A program made the position numbers and the translations under genes. Below are positions 1 through 7,378 of a stretch of 20,782 bases of DNA, one piece after another. Source of the DNA: JBGPIK01 sp041484845 (lineage in GTDB: Bacteria > Desulfobacterota > Binatia > UBA9968); the NCBI GenBank assembly GCA_041484845.1, contig JBGPIK010000075.1:1-20782 (forward strand), written 5' to 3'. Positions within the stretch are counted from its first letter, which is position 1. Each line of letters begins with the position of its first letter. The notes below the pieces were generated by a model that did no database searches, was not told the origin of the DNA, and saw only the letters and a program-made list of their open reading frames with translations.

Positions 1-92
1 CCTGTACACGCGGCCGAGTATGACAGTTCACCAACATTGTGTCCAGTAAATTTATAGATATCCTGCTGAACTGCTTCTCACAGGACTGAAAT

Positions 93-743
93 GTGCTGAA
101 TCGTTACCAAATTCAATCGTTGGAAACCGAGCTTAAGGAGCTGAAACGCGAGGAAAGCAACCAGACAACGCTGGCGAACAAGGCGAAGCAGGGCCAAACG
201 TTGATCTCTTTAGCGGCGAGGTATCGGGAAGCCGCCACTGAAATCAAGGCGCGCGCGGCTGATCAACTTAGGCGAAAGATCTCCGAACACGTCGGCGAGC
301 TATGGGTGGAAATCACGCAGCGCCAGCGCGAATTTCTCGGCATGGACTTTGATAAGAACTGGAATTGCTCCCTTTTGCGCCGCGACGGCAAGAAAGCTTC
401 CTGGGAGGAGACCAACACGTCGGCTGGGCAGCGCCAAGTTCGCATGCTCGCCTTTTACGAAGCGCTTCGCCGTTTGGCCAAGCTGGTGCCGCCGCTGGTC
501 GTCGATACGCCGCTGGGACGGCTCGATAAGGAAGTCAAAGACAGCGTTCTCGACCAACTCTATCTAACCGGACACCAGACCATTATTCTCACGACGAATT
601 CGGAGATTGACCCGGACGGGCCTCTGTTTGATCGTATCCAGGACAAGGTAGCGCGCGTGTACACGTTACACCCGCACGGGCGCGAGGACAGCACCACTTA
701 TGAAGTAACGAAAACTACTGATTACTTCGGGAGACTTCTATGA
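93..743 (+). CDS. dndD: DndD C-terminal half (DNA phosphorothioation SMC-like ATPase), truncated or split
   Basis: DndD is the SMC/Rad50-like ATPase of the DNA phosphorothioation machinery, working with DndC and DndE when sulfur is put into the DNA backbone. These 216 residues match only the C-terminal lobe of a protein usually around 650 aa. Residues 1-65 are charged and helical (end of the coiled coil). SAGQRQ at 110-115 is the ABC-type signature. PLVVDTPLGRLD at 134-145 is the Walker B/D-loop block typical of DndD. ILTTNSEI at 165-172 follows. The Walker A lobe is absent. The GTG start has an AGGA 7 nt upstream, so independent translation is possible. The three upstream frames are closed at 21-23, 47-49 and 55-57, with a further stop at 87-89, so it cannot be continuous with a longer ORF. 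It may be a pseudogene remnant, a frameshift or a genuinely split ATPase. Its stop overlaps the next start (ATGA). Confidence 0.8.
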   Translation: MLNRYQIQSLETELKELKREESNQTTLANKAKQGQTLISLAARYREAATEIKARAADQLRRKISEHVGELWVEITQRQREFLGMDFDKNWNCSLLRRDGKKASWEETNTSAGQRQVRMLAFYEALRRLAKLVPPLVVDTPLGRLDKEVKDSVLDQLYLTGHQTIILTTNSEIDPDGPLFDRIQDKVARVYTLHPHGREDSTTYEVTKTTDYFGRLL

Positions 744-994
744 GTGCGAACAACCATGGTGGTTACCGACGAAAGATCCTGCGCATCACCCACTGTCGCT
801 CGGAAGACGCCTCCAAGATTGAGCACGTCATGCGCGACGACATTCTCCACACCGTCGCACTAGACTGGCTAAGCCCCAGCGAATTCCACGCGGCTGCATT
901 GGAAACTGGTAGCCTGCTCGACACGAACCGCGTCGACTACGAGGAATACTTCGCCGCTGACGAGATGAAGGCAGCCACAGCCGCTAACACGTGA
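740..994 (+). CDS. small hypothetical protein in the dnd operon
   Basis: An 84-residue protein I do not recognise. Its ATG overlaps the dndD stop as ATGA (740-743), and its own stop at 992-994 is 9 nt before the next gene, so it is translated within the operon and probably coupled to both neighbours. It is soluble, with no signal peptide or membrane segment. It has a basic N-terminus (RRKILRI, 10-16) and an acidic C-terminal half (VDYEEYFAADE, around 65-75). The stretch MRDDILHTVALDWLSPSEFH (31-50) looks like a folded helical core. It does not resemble DndE, whose domain is in the next gene. Position between DndD and the DndE fusion suggests an accessory or bridging subunit of the phosphorothioation complex, but that rests only on context. 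Confidence 0.7.
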   Translation: MSANNHGGYRRKILRITHCRSEDASKIEHVMRDDILHTVALDWLSPSEFHAAALETGSLLDTNRVDYEEYFAADEMKAATAANT

Positions 995-1003
995 GGCGTT
1001 ACC

Positions 1004-2485
1004 ATGAAATTCAAACCAAGCCTTGCGGCGGAAGAATTTATTGAAAGCATCCATCAACGAGTGGGTGCCCGCACCAAGGCTGTTCTGGGACGATCGGCAT
1101 TGTTCCTGGCCTTGGGTGAGGGCGTGCCACCCGGCTTCAAACCTGCCGACTCCCAGGGGAAAGACCTGGACGACGACACAGTTATCGGTGACGAGCTGCG
1201 CGATGTGGTGAGGGCCGCGCTTAATCATCGTGCAGGTAAGGAGCTGGACGAACGCGGATACAACCAAGCCTTCCGGCAACATTTCGAATTCGGCTGTCAG
1301 CGTCTGAAGCAAATGTGGGAGGATTCGGGTAACGACCAGACGCGGTTTGTGTCGACGCTCCTAAAAATCGGGAGCGCGGATTTTGGCGAAGGAACAAGGC
1401 CGCACACTGCTCCGATGGCTGTGGTCGACAGAGAGGTGAAACTTAAAGTTCTTTCAGACGAACCTGAGTGGAGCATTAATGGTCCAGGGACCAAGAACGG
1501 GCTGTTGGTTATTTCCGGGGAACCCGGCTCAGGCAAGAGTCAACTCGCACTCGATTTGCTCGCGCAACTAGCAGCTAACGGTGTGCGTTTCGTTTTCTTC
1601 GACCTAAAGGGCGAATTGGAAGACGACCCCAACAATCCTCTGCAACGACAGAACCGTACCGAATTCTTGCAACAGACTGGAGCGCGTTACGTCCGCCTGA
1701 TTCAACAAAGTCTGCCTATCAATCCGCTGTTCCGACACGTCAACCCGGTGCAGAACGCGCAAATCGCGTCTGAGATAGCCAGTCTGGTTCGCTGCTTCGC
1801 CCCGCAACTCGGGGCGCGGCAGGAACGAAATATCCGTGATACTTATCAGCAGCTTCAAGCGCCGGATTTCCCCTCGTTATCGCAACAGCTCCAACAAAAC
1901 GGCGCGACCGGTGTCGATATAGCTATTATCGAGAAGATCGACCAATTCAACCTATTCGCTGACGCACAGACAGCCATCAGTCCCGAAGCGTGGCTCAGCA
2001 GTTCGATAGTCGTCGACTTCAAAGATTTGGGAAATGACAGTGAGACGAAAGCACTGGCGGTTGCTCTTATACTCAACTTTTTGATGAAGCGACTCAATCA
2101 AAACCTTGCTGTGAAAGACAGCGTTCAGCCACTAAAAATGGTGCTGTTCATCGACGAAGCTCATCTCTTACTTCCGAAGGAAGGTAAAGCTGGTTTGCTC
2201 GGGTCACTTGCCCGCCAAGGCCGCTCGTGGGGCTTTCCCGTCTGGCTCGCCTCCCAAGACGCAGACGCCTTTGTAACAAGCGGTGACCACGCGACCAACT
2301 TCGCCGAACTTGCCGAATGCAGCGTGCACTTTTCGCCTCACACCCTCACCGACCAAGAGCAACGACGAATTCTCGGCGGCGTTATAAATCGTCAACTGAA
2401 AAAGGCCGAGGCTGCTCTGCGCCTACAAGGCAAGCTCACTGTTGGGGCGGCGAGGCAGTTTTGGAAGGACGAGGGAAAGCAATAG
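1004..2485 (+). CDS. dndEi: DndE-HerA/FtsK-type ATPase fusion (DndEi-like)
   Basis: A 493-aa two-part protein. Residues 1-105 resemble DndE (DUF1832): a helical N-terminus of the form AAEEFIESIHQRVGARTKAVLGRSALFLAL and a later FRQHFEFGCQRLKQMW segment. Residues 140-493 are a HerA/FtsK-like ATPase (DUF87 type): Walker A GEPGSGKS at 172-179, Walker B VLFIDEAH at 380-387, and an arginine-finger region SLARQGRSWG at 401-410. Fusions of this architecture are described as DndEi, where the helicase/ATPase activity is needed for phosphorothioate modification. The ATPase would remodel or translocate DNA for the sulfur-insertion complex. A GAGG at 993-996 precedes the ATG by 7 nt. The stop lies 4 nt before the GIY-YIG gene. 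Both nucleotide motifs look intact, so this gene appears functional even though dndD beside it is truncated. Confidence 0.87.
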   Translation: MKFKPSLAAEEFIESIHQRVGARTKAVLGRSALFLALGEGVPPGFKPADSQGKDLDDDTVIGDELRDVVRAALNHRAGKELDERGYNQAFRQHFEFGCQRLKQMWEDSGNDQTRFVSTLLKIGSADFGEGTRPHTAPMAVVDREVKLKVLSDEPEWSINGPGTKNGLLVISGEPGSGKSQLALDLLAQLAANGVRFVFFDLKGELEDDPNNPLQRQNRTEFLQQTGARYVRLIQQSLPINPLFRHVNPVQNAQIASEIASLVRCFAPQLGARQERNIRDTYQQLQAPDFPSLSQQLQQNGATGVDIAIIEKIDQFNLFADAQTAISPEAWLSSSIVVDFKDLGNDSETKALAVALILNFLMKRLNQNLAVKDSVQPLKMVLFIDEAHLLLPKEGKAGLLGSLARQGRSWGFPVWLASQDADAFVTSGDHATNFAELAECSVHFSPHTLTDQEQRRILGGVINRQLKKAEAALRLQGKLTVGAARQFWKDEGKQ

Positions 2486-2489
2486 CTAC

Positions 2490-3077
2490 ATGCCGAGAGC
2501 AACCTTTGATTTATTGGACGCCGCAATCCCGGAAGAGTACTCCGAATGGCTGGGCCGTTCGGATGAATTGCGCTTCTTGCCTTACCGTCGTACCTTCCTC
2601 ACTGATCCTGTGTACTGGACACGACACAAGCCGGAAGATTGGGTATTCCAACTGGAATGGCGAGAGTTTCGGTATCAAGACGCGAACTCACCTCAGGATG
2701 TCGATCAATTAATTCAATCAGACGAACCTGGGCTCTACATTTTCTATGTTCGACCAGACACGTTCCTTTATCATTTTCCTCGGTTTGCTTTCTATATCGG
2801 AATTTCCAATGAACGAGGATCGAATCGTCCTCTACGTGAAAGACTAAAAGATTATTTGCCCTCGCGCGTCAAATCAAAGAAGAAGCGAGACAATATCGAC
2901 CAGATGCTCCAAATGTATTACGGGGTGCTATGGGTTGCTTATGCTATAGCATCTCATCCGAGCCAAGAACTCATGGAGGTAGAGACAAAACTTCACGGCT
3001 TCATTTACCCATGTTACGCGCGCCGCGACTACCCAGCGGATATCAAAACCCAGCAAAAGAGGTTTGGTGTAATATGA
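2490..3077 (+). CDS. GIY-YIG nuclease-like protein inside the dnd operon
   Basis: A 195-residue protein with a GIY-YIG endonuclease signature in its central and C-terminal part: GLY at 81-83, FYIGIS at 101-106, basic residues in RPLRERLKDY (113-122), and a candidate metal-binding glutamate, E165, in VETKLHGFIYP. The first 80 residues are a separate domain I do not recognise (ATFDLLDAAIPEEYSEWLG at the start). I chose the ATG at 2490, 4 nt after the dndEi stop, over the upstream in-frame ATG at 2442, which lies inside dndEi. The stop overlaps the next start as ATGA. GIY-YIG domains cut DNA one strand at a time and occur in restriction enzymes, homing nucleases and repair proteins. Here it could be a phosphorothioate-linked restriction effector or a nickase helping modification. 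Neither role is shown by sequence alone. Confidence 0.75.
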   Translation: MPRATFDLLDAAIPEEYSEWLGRSDELRFLPYRRTFLTDPVYWTRHKPEDWVFQLEWREFRYQDANSPQDVDQLIQSDEPGLYIFYVRPDTFLYHFPRFAFYIGISNERGSNRPLRERLKDYLPSRVKSKKKRDNIDQMLQMYYGVLWVAYAIASHPSQELMEVETKLHGFIYPCYARRDYPADIKTQQKRFGVI

Positions 3078-4306
3078 GCATACGGTGGCACGTTGCCTGT
3101 CTTCGTGGCGTTATTGGGGATTGGGTCTTTTATCCTGCTCTCCTCAGGGCTGAGCAAATTTCCAATTACATCATGAGCTCGAAAGACATTCGAGAGGCGA
3201 AGGCATTGGACGACTATCTGCAGCGGGACCTGAAGCCGCGCGTAAAAAAAATTGTGAGATACTTAAAAACACATGATACGCGATTCTTTGGTTCCATCAT
3301 TCTTGGTGTCTTCGATGCCCTTCCAAATTGGATTGAGTTCAACTTGTCAGGAATTGCAGAAAAACACGGCCTTTCGGAGATTGGCGATGCTGAAGATTCA
3401 TTGGGATTAATGGAATTTCATGGCAATGAGAAAATGTTTGCCATCGACGGTCAACACCGTGTGGAAGCCATCAAACAGGCCTTTGCCAACTTCTCCGAGA
3501 GAATACAAGATGATCAGTATCCGGTGATATTCGTGGCTCACGTGGATGACAAGCCTGGCAAGGTACGAACACGCCGCTTGTTCAGTGACATTAACATGAA
3601 TGCTGTAGCTGTATCGGGAGGCGATAGAGTTGTAATCAATGAGGATGAAATCTGTGCGATTGTCACTCGTCGGATATACGCAGAATATCCGTCATTCAAT
3701 GGGGGCGAAGAAATCGCAGTTACTGAAAAGAAAGAGCACTTGGCGAAAGATGGCAGAGACCGATTTACCAGCCTGTTGGCGGTACATACTGTATGTCAGC
3801 GACTAAAGAAGCTGTTTCGAAAACCAGGGGGTACTCTCGAATATGCGACTGAGAACGTGACCAACTTTCAAACAATCGTTGCTAGTTTCTTTGACTTCGC
3901 CATTGAAAACGAGCCGACGTTAAAGCGCTATTTTCGTCAGCGTGAGACCACCCCACAGGCTGAGCGAACTAACAATCGCAATCTCTTTTTCCGTCCGGTC
4001 GGTTTGGAACTACTTGCTCGTCTATATGTTCATTTCCACCGGCGACAGCGATTGCCGGTTCTGGCCTACGGTCTGACTAATCTAAAATTTGAGAATCCTA
4101 ACGGAGTGCTGGACGGAATTCTTTGGAATTCCGGAAATATTGACGCTTCTGTAAAAGCTCGGAACGCAGCCTTCCAGTTTTGTCTCTACTTATTGCACGA
4201 GCTAGAGGTCGCTGAAGAGAGTTCTTTAGTGCCTTTAATGCGCGAAGTGACCAAAAATCCTAATTACAATTTACCGCAAAAACCTCCGCCGCCACCACAC
4301 GCTTAG
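3074..4306 (+). CDS. DGQHR-domain protein, DndB-like
   Basis: A 410-aa member of the DGQHR family, which includes DndB. The motif AIDGQHRVEAIKQAF is at 124-138, followed by a hydrophobic strand (PVIFVAH, 150-156) and RRLFSDINMNA (167-177), the usual second block. The first 100 residues carry helical segments typical of the dnd-linked group (DYLQRDLKPRVKKIVRYL, 47-64). In classical systems DndB represses dnd transcription or tunes modification; which applies here is unknown. The start at 3074 is chosen because it gives a 4-nt ATGA overlap with the GIY-YIG gene; the frame is open upstream, but that part overlaps the preceding gene. Codon use from here back to about 2490 looks more AT-rich than in dndEi. 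The protein ends in a proline-rich tail (QKPPPPPHA) 6 nt from the convergent desulfurase gene. Confidence 0.85.
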   Translation: MSIRWHVACLRGVIGDWVFYPALLRAEQISNYIMSSKDIREAKALDDYLQRDLKPRVKKIVRYLKTHDTRFFGSIILGVFDALPNWIEFNLSGIAEKHGLSEIGDAEDSLGLMEFHGNEKMFAIDGQHRVEAIKQAFANFSERIQDDQYPVIFVAHVDDKPGKVRTRRLFSDINMNAVAVSGGDRVVINEDEICAIVTRRIYAEYPSFNGGEEIAVTEKKEHLAKDGRDRFTSLLAVHTVCQRLKKLFRKPGGTLEYATENVTNFQTIVASFFDFAIENEPTLKRYFRQRETTPQAERTNNRNLFFRPVGLELLARLYVHFHRRQRLPVLAYGLTNLKFENPNGVLDGILWNSGNIDASVKARNAAFQFCLYLLHELEVAEESSLVPLMREVTKNPNYNLPQKPPPPPHA

Positions 4307-4312
4307 TTTGGC

Positions 4313-5443
4313 CTAGCTTCTCAGCGCTCTCGTTACCCGCTGGATCGCTGCAAGCGCTAAGTGAATATCTTCCGCTGAGTTGCTGTCTGAGAGCGAAAAC
4401 CGAATCATCTGCTGCGAGGAGGCGGAGTTGGGCTTCATTGCTTTCACTACATGTGAAGGTTCATCCGAATCAGCGAGACAGGCGGACCCGGAAGAGGCGC
4501 ATACACCTTCCTTGTCGAGCAGGATTAGTAGCGCTTCGGATTCGATACCGTGAAAGGTGATATTGGTCGTGTTGGCAAGACGTACTGTCTGGTGGCCGTT
4601 CAATTCTGTGTTCGAAATAGACTTGAGGATGCCGTCTTCGAGCGCATCTCGTAGCGGTCGCACCTTCTTTTCGTAATCCACTAAATGTTTACAGGCCATT
4701 TCAGCGGCTTTGCCGATACCAACAATGAGCGGAACGCTCTCGGTACCGCCACGTAGGTTGCGTTCTTGATGGCCGCCATACACGTATGGTGACACTGGCG
4801 TTTTGCGCCTGAAGTAAAGCGCGCCGATGCCTTTCGGTGCATGAAACTTGTGTCCGGTTAAAGATAGATAGCTGATCGAGACGTTTCGAAGGTTAACATC
4901 GACCTTGCCGGCTGCCTGCACAGCGTCGCAGTGATAAAAGACGCCGCGTGATTGACAAATTTCAGCAATCTCTTTTACAGGAAAAAGCACGCCGGTCTCG
5001 TTGTTAGCCCACATCAGGGACACAATCGCGGTCTCATCCGTGATGGCGTTTTCCAAGTCAGCGAGTTTTAGCGACCCTTCTCTATCCACGGGCAGACACG
5101 TAACGCGGTATCCTTCCGTCTCCAGTGCCATGCAATAGTTCAGAACGGAGGAGTGCTCCACCGTCGACGTAATGATGTGCCGTTTGTTGGGATTGGCTTT
5201 CAACGCCGCATGAATGGCGGCGTTGTTGCTCTCGGTAGCGCATGAAGTGAAGATCACCTCCATAGGATGCGCATCGATTAGGTTTGCTACTTGCTCGCGC
5301 GCTGTTTCAATGGCCGTTTTTATCTTGTAACCGAATTTGTAGGTGCTGGACGGATTACCCCAATCCTCGGTGAAGTACGGCAGCATAGCGTCCAGAACTT
5401 CTTGAAGCACCGGCGTCGTTGCGTTGTAGTCGAGGTAGATCAC
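4313..5443 (-). CDS. dndA: cysteine desulfurase, DndA/IscS type
   Basis: A PLP-dependent enzyme that takes sulfur from L-cysteine as a protein persulfide, the sulfur source for DNA phosphorothioation. The protein is 376 aa, full length for the IscS/NifS class. It begins MIYLDYNATTP, which supports the GTG start at 5441-5443. Visible residues are ATESNNAA (69-76), H97, HCDAVQAAGK (171-180), the Schiff-base lysine K199 in SLTGHKFHAPKG, and the catalytic cysteine C322 in SSGSACLADSDEPSH. It runs opposite to the dnd operon and its end lies 6 nt from that of the DGQHR gene, a convergent layout unlike the usual divergent dndA/dndBCDE. A general Fe-S desulfurase is possible, but the neighbours favour DndA. 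A minus-strand promoter is visible upstream at 5506-5534. Confidence 0.88.
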   Translation of the reverse strand: MIYLDYNATTPVLQEVLDAMLPYFTEDWGNPSSTYKFGYKIKTAIETAREQVANLIDAHPMEVIFTSCATESNNAAIHAALKANPNKRHIITSTVEHSSVLNYCMALETEGYRVTCLPVDREGSLKLADLENAITDETAIVSLMWANNETGVLFPVKEIAEICQSRGVFYHCDAVQAAGKVDVNLRNVSISYLSLTGHKFHAPKGIGALYFRRKTPVSPYVYGGHQERNLRGGTESVPLIVGIGKAAEMACKHLVDYEKKVRPLRDALEDGILKSISNTELNGHQTVRLANTTNITFHGIESEALLILLDKEGVCASSGSACLADSDEPSHVVKAMKPNSASSQQMIRFSLSDSNSAEDIHLALAAIQRVTRALRS

Positions 5444-5505
5444 TCCGAATCACAATCCCTTTTGAGGTTGGGGTCTAGGATATTTGCTTTGACACTAACA
5501 AATGG

Positions 5506-5534
5506 ACTATGCAATTAGAGGTTACCATTGTCAA
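5506..5534 (-). promoter_or_regulatory. candidate promoter of the cysteine desulfurase gene
   Basis: On the minus strand TTGACA (5534-5529) is a perfect -35 box, followed after 17 nt by CATAGT (5511-5506), matching the -10 consensus at 4 of 6. It would give a leader of roughly 55 nt before the GTG at 5443. The -35 box is one arm of an inverted repeat, TTTGACA (5488-5494) and TGTCAAA (5529-5535), that could be an operator or two opposed -35 elements. The remainder of the 235-nt gap to the FRG gene shows no other clear signal apart from an ATGTAATG start-stop just before the FRG start. Confidence 0.45.
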
Positions 5535-5678
5535 ATTTTTAATGACCGGACTTTGAGCCAAGGAGGCAAGGTGCACGCGCTTGTCGTTAAGGCTGGTTGT
5601 CGCGAGTGACGGAGCAATGGTATAAGCTCCCTCACAAAGCCCTCGGTCGGTGGAAGTACAGCGCATAACAAAAATGTA

Positions 5679-6386
5679 ATGACGGAAAGACAAATTACCT
5701 CGTTTCAGGAATTTCACAAGGTGGTCAAAAGTCATCATAAAGAATGGTGGCGTTGGTATTACCGGGGTCATAACCGTTCGGAATACAGATTAATTCCCAA
5801 AGTCGGTAGGGAACCATTCGTTACGAAAGTGGCCAACGACCGAGTCATGTTTGCAAAATGGAAGCGGTATGCAGTGGCATACGTAACCGCTCCCCCACGT
5901 GAACTCTCTGAGTGGGATTGGCTTGCAATTGCGCAACACCATGGATTAGCGACACGTCTACTCGATTGGACATTCAATCCGTTAGCGGCAGCTTTTTTTG
6001 CTCTTGTTTCGAGCAGTAATCAGGTTGACAGCACCGTAGAATCAGTCGTTTACGCCCATTATTCGCCAACGGAATTCGTTGACGTAATAAGAAAACACGA
6101 TCCGTTCGCCCGCGCAGGTATCTACCGCGTTGCGCCAAGCTCCGTCGCGCCACGCATTGGACGTCAAGGGGGCATCTTTACTGTTCATGGTCCGCCGACT
6201 CGGGACCTTCAAGAATGTCTCCCAAGAAGGGACAAATTGGAGAAAATTATCATTGAGCCCTCTTGCAAAAAAGAGTTCGCCATTCAGTTGTCGCACTACG
6301 GCGTCAACCGGTTGTCGATGTTTCCGGATCTCGATGGTCTCTCAGCGCACATAAATTGGTCATTCACAAATCTGCCCTATGGGTAA
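5679..6386 (+). CDS. FRG-domain protein
   Basis: A 235-aa protein of the FRG-domain family. The family name motif is seen as WYYRGHNRSEYRLIPKVGR (26-44). The second conserved block, LAIAQHHGLATRLLDWTFNP (82-101), is very typical and is followed by AAAFFALV. FRG proteins are poorly characterised; they are common in prophages and defence islands, with no agreed activity. There is no signal peptide or membrane segment, so it should be cytoplasmic. The ATG at 5679 gives MTERQITSFQEFHKVV, a normal N-terminus for the family. The methyltransferase gene begins 6 nt after the stop, so the two are probably one transcript and may act together. The sequence is more AT-rich than the core genes at the right of the window, consistent with horizontal acquisition. 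Confidence 0.8.
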   Translation: MTERQITSFQEFHKVVKSHHKEWWRWYYRGHNRSEYRLIPKVGREPFVTKVANDRVMFAKWKRYAVAYVTAPPRELSEWDWLAIAQHHGLATRLLDWTFNPLAAAFFALVSSSNQVDSTVESVVYAHYSPTEFVDVIRKHDPFARAGIYRVAPSSVAPRIGRQGGIFTVHGPPTRDLQECLPRRDKLEKIIIEPSCKKEFAIQLSHYGVNRLSMFPDLDGLSAHINWSFTNLPYG

Positions 6387-6392
6387 GTCATT

Positions 6393-7004
6393 GTGTGTGA
6401 CGATCCTACAAGCAAATATTACGAGCTGAAGGCAGCCACGTATGCCGGGGAGACCCTGCCGCTTCGTCTTGACGACCTTTGGACGGCATTGTCGAAGCTG
6501 CTTGGGCCGGGTGCGTGCGTCCTGGACCTTGGATGTGGTGCGGGTCGCGATTTAAAGGAACTGGCACGTCGAGGTTTTTGGGTCATCGGTTTAGACTCTT
6601 CTGCACCATTGTCCGAAATCGCGCGACAATATTCCGGTCAAGAAGTGTGGGTAGGTGACATACGTACTTTCGATTTTGGAATAAAAAAATTCGATGGGAT
6701 TTGGGCTGTCGCATCGTTGCTGCATATTCCGCGAAATCAGGTTTCAGGTGTGCTTGACAAACTCTACGAGGCACTTCGTTCTAGCGGTATATTACTCACT
6801 TCCATGAAGAAGGGTGCAGGAAACGAAACCGCCCCGGATGGTCGGCACTTCGAGTTCTATCAACCAAAAGAGTGGGAATTGATGTTAAGCACAGCTGGCT
6901 TTGAACTTGAAGGGCGTCAAGAGTCGACCGTGAAACATCAAAGCAGTTCGGGCGACGTGCGCCAGATAGATTGGTTTGTTACCGTTGGTCGCAAAAAGCC
7001 ATAG
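6393..7004 (+). CDS. class I SAM-dependent methyltransferase paired with the FRG gene
   Basis: A 203-aa small Rossmann methyltransferase. Motif I is VLDLGCGAGRDLKELARRG (43-61), the acidic residue after strand 2 is in VIGLDSS (64-70), motif II lies near VWVGDIRTFDF (85-95), and a DGIWAVASLLHIP block (101-113) follows. The C-terminal FYQPKEWELMLSTAGFE segment is normal for small-molecule or protein methyltransferases of the UbiE/tellurite-resistance-like group. There is no DPPY/NPPY motif, so it is not an obvious DNA adenine or N4-cytosine methylase. The start is GTG at 6393, 6 nt after the FRG stop; no ATG gives the conserved N-terminal motif region. The substrate is unknown. The tight linkage suggests it acts with, or protects against, the FRG protein, which is inference. 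Confidence 0.8.
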   Translation: MCDDPTSKYYELKAATYAGETLPLRLDDLWTALSKLLGPGACVLDLGCGAGRDLKELARRGFWVIGLDSSAPLSEIARQYSGQEVWVGDIRTFDFGIKKFDGIWAVASLLHIPRNQVSGVLDKLYEALRSSGILLTSMKKGAGNETAPDGRHFEFYQPKEWELMLSTAGFELEGRQESTVKHQSSSGDVRQIDWFVTVGRKKP

Positions 7005-7213
7005 GTGGCTAGGAAAAAAAGGCTGAACCGCGACGAACTCTTGTCAGAGGCGATCTGGTTTTCCCTTGTTTGTGGGTGCCCTGCTAAGCGGTAATTTGAC
7101 GAGTACCGAACAGTACTTGTGATCTCGATAGGTCCTCCGCAGTGGGCGGCCGAGATTGGTTCAGCGGTTATCAATCCGAGAAAGTTTTCAGACCAGGTAC
7201 TGTGAGCAAATCG

Positions 7214-7350
7214 CTAGTCCAGAGCAATGTCAATGTCCTTCAGCGGTTTGGTGATGGGCTCTTCTTTGGTTTTTTTGAACAGCTCCTGAAACTTCGCCTC
7301 AAGCACTTTTGATTTATTTTTTCCGCCTCGGCGATCTGCCTGATATTTCC
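7214..7350 (-). pseudogene. truncated, frameshifted 3'-end copy C of the CPCC-protein gene
   Basis: This stretch matches the last ~40 codons of the intact gene at 10538-10846 on the same strand, ending in its own stop codon (TAG, 7214-7216). Most differences are in third codon positions, so it derives from a once-coding copy. It has two frameshifts relative to the intact gene: a shortened T run (6 T at 7317-7322 against 7), and one extra base in CTGCCTGAT near 7336-7344. The second is shared with copy B. Similarity stops sharply at about 7350 on one side and at the stop codon on the other. It forms the left border of the AbiE module. The rest of the 496-nt gap between genes holds nothing I recognise at 7005-7213 and the abiE operator region at 7379-7500. 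Confidence 0.8.
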
Positions 7351-7378
7351 AACTTGGCCGGTAACGCCTCGTGATTGC

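Noticed and set aside
2930..3073. Upstream extension of the DGQHR ORF by 48 codons
   Set aside because: It lies wholly inside the GIY-YIG gene in another frame, and the extra residues look like random sequence; the ATGA start at 3074 is better.
5475..5771. 98-aa minus-strand ORF overlapping the FRG start
   Set aside because: No ribosome site, no family resemblance, and it overlaps both the likely promoter and the FRG gene; treated as a chance frame.
6997..7020. Short hairpin (AGCCA-TAGG-TGGCT) with A-rich flanks at the end of the methyltransferase gene
   Set aside because: The stem is only 5 bp and the A runs would suit a minus-strand terminator, but no minus-strand gene needs one there.
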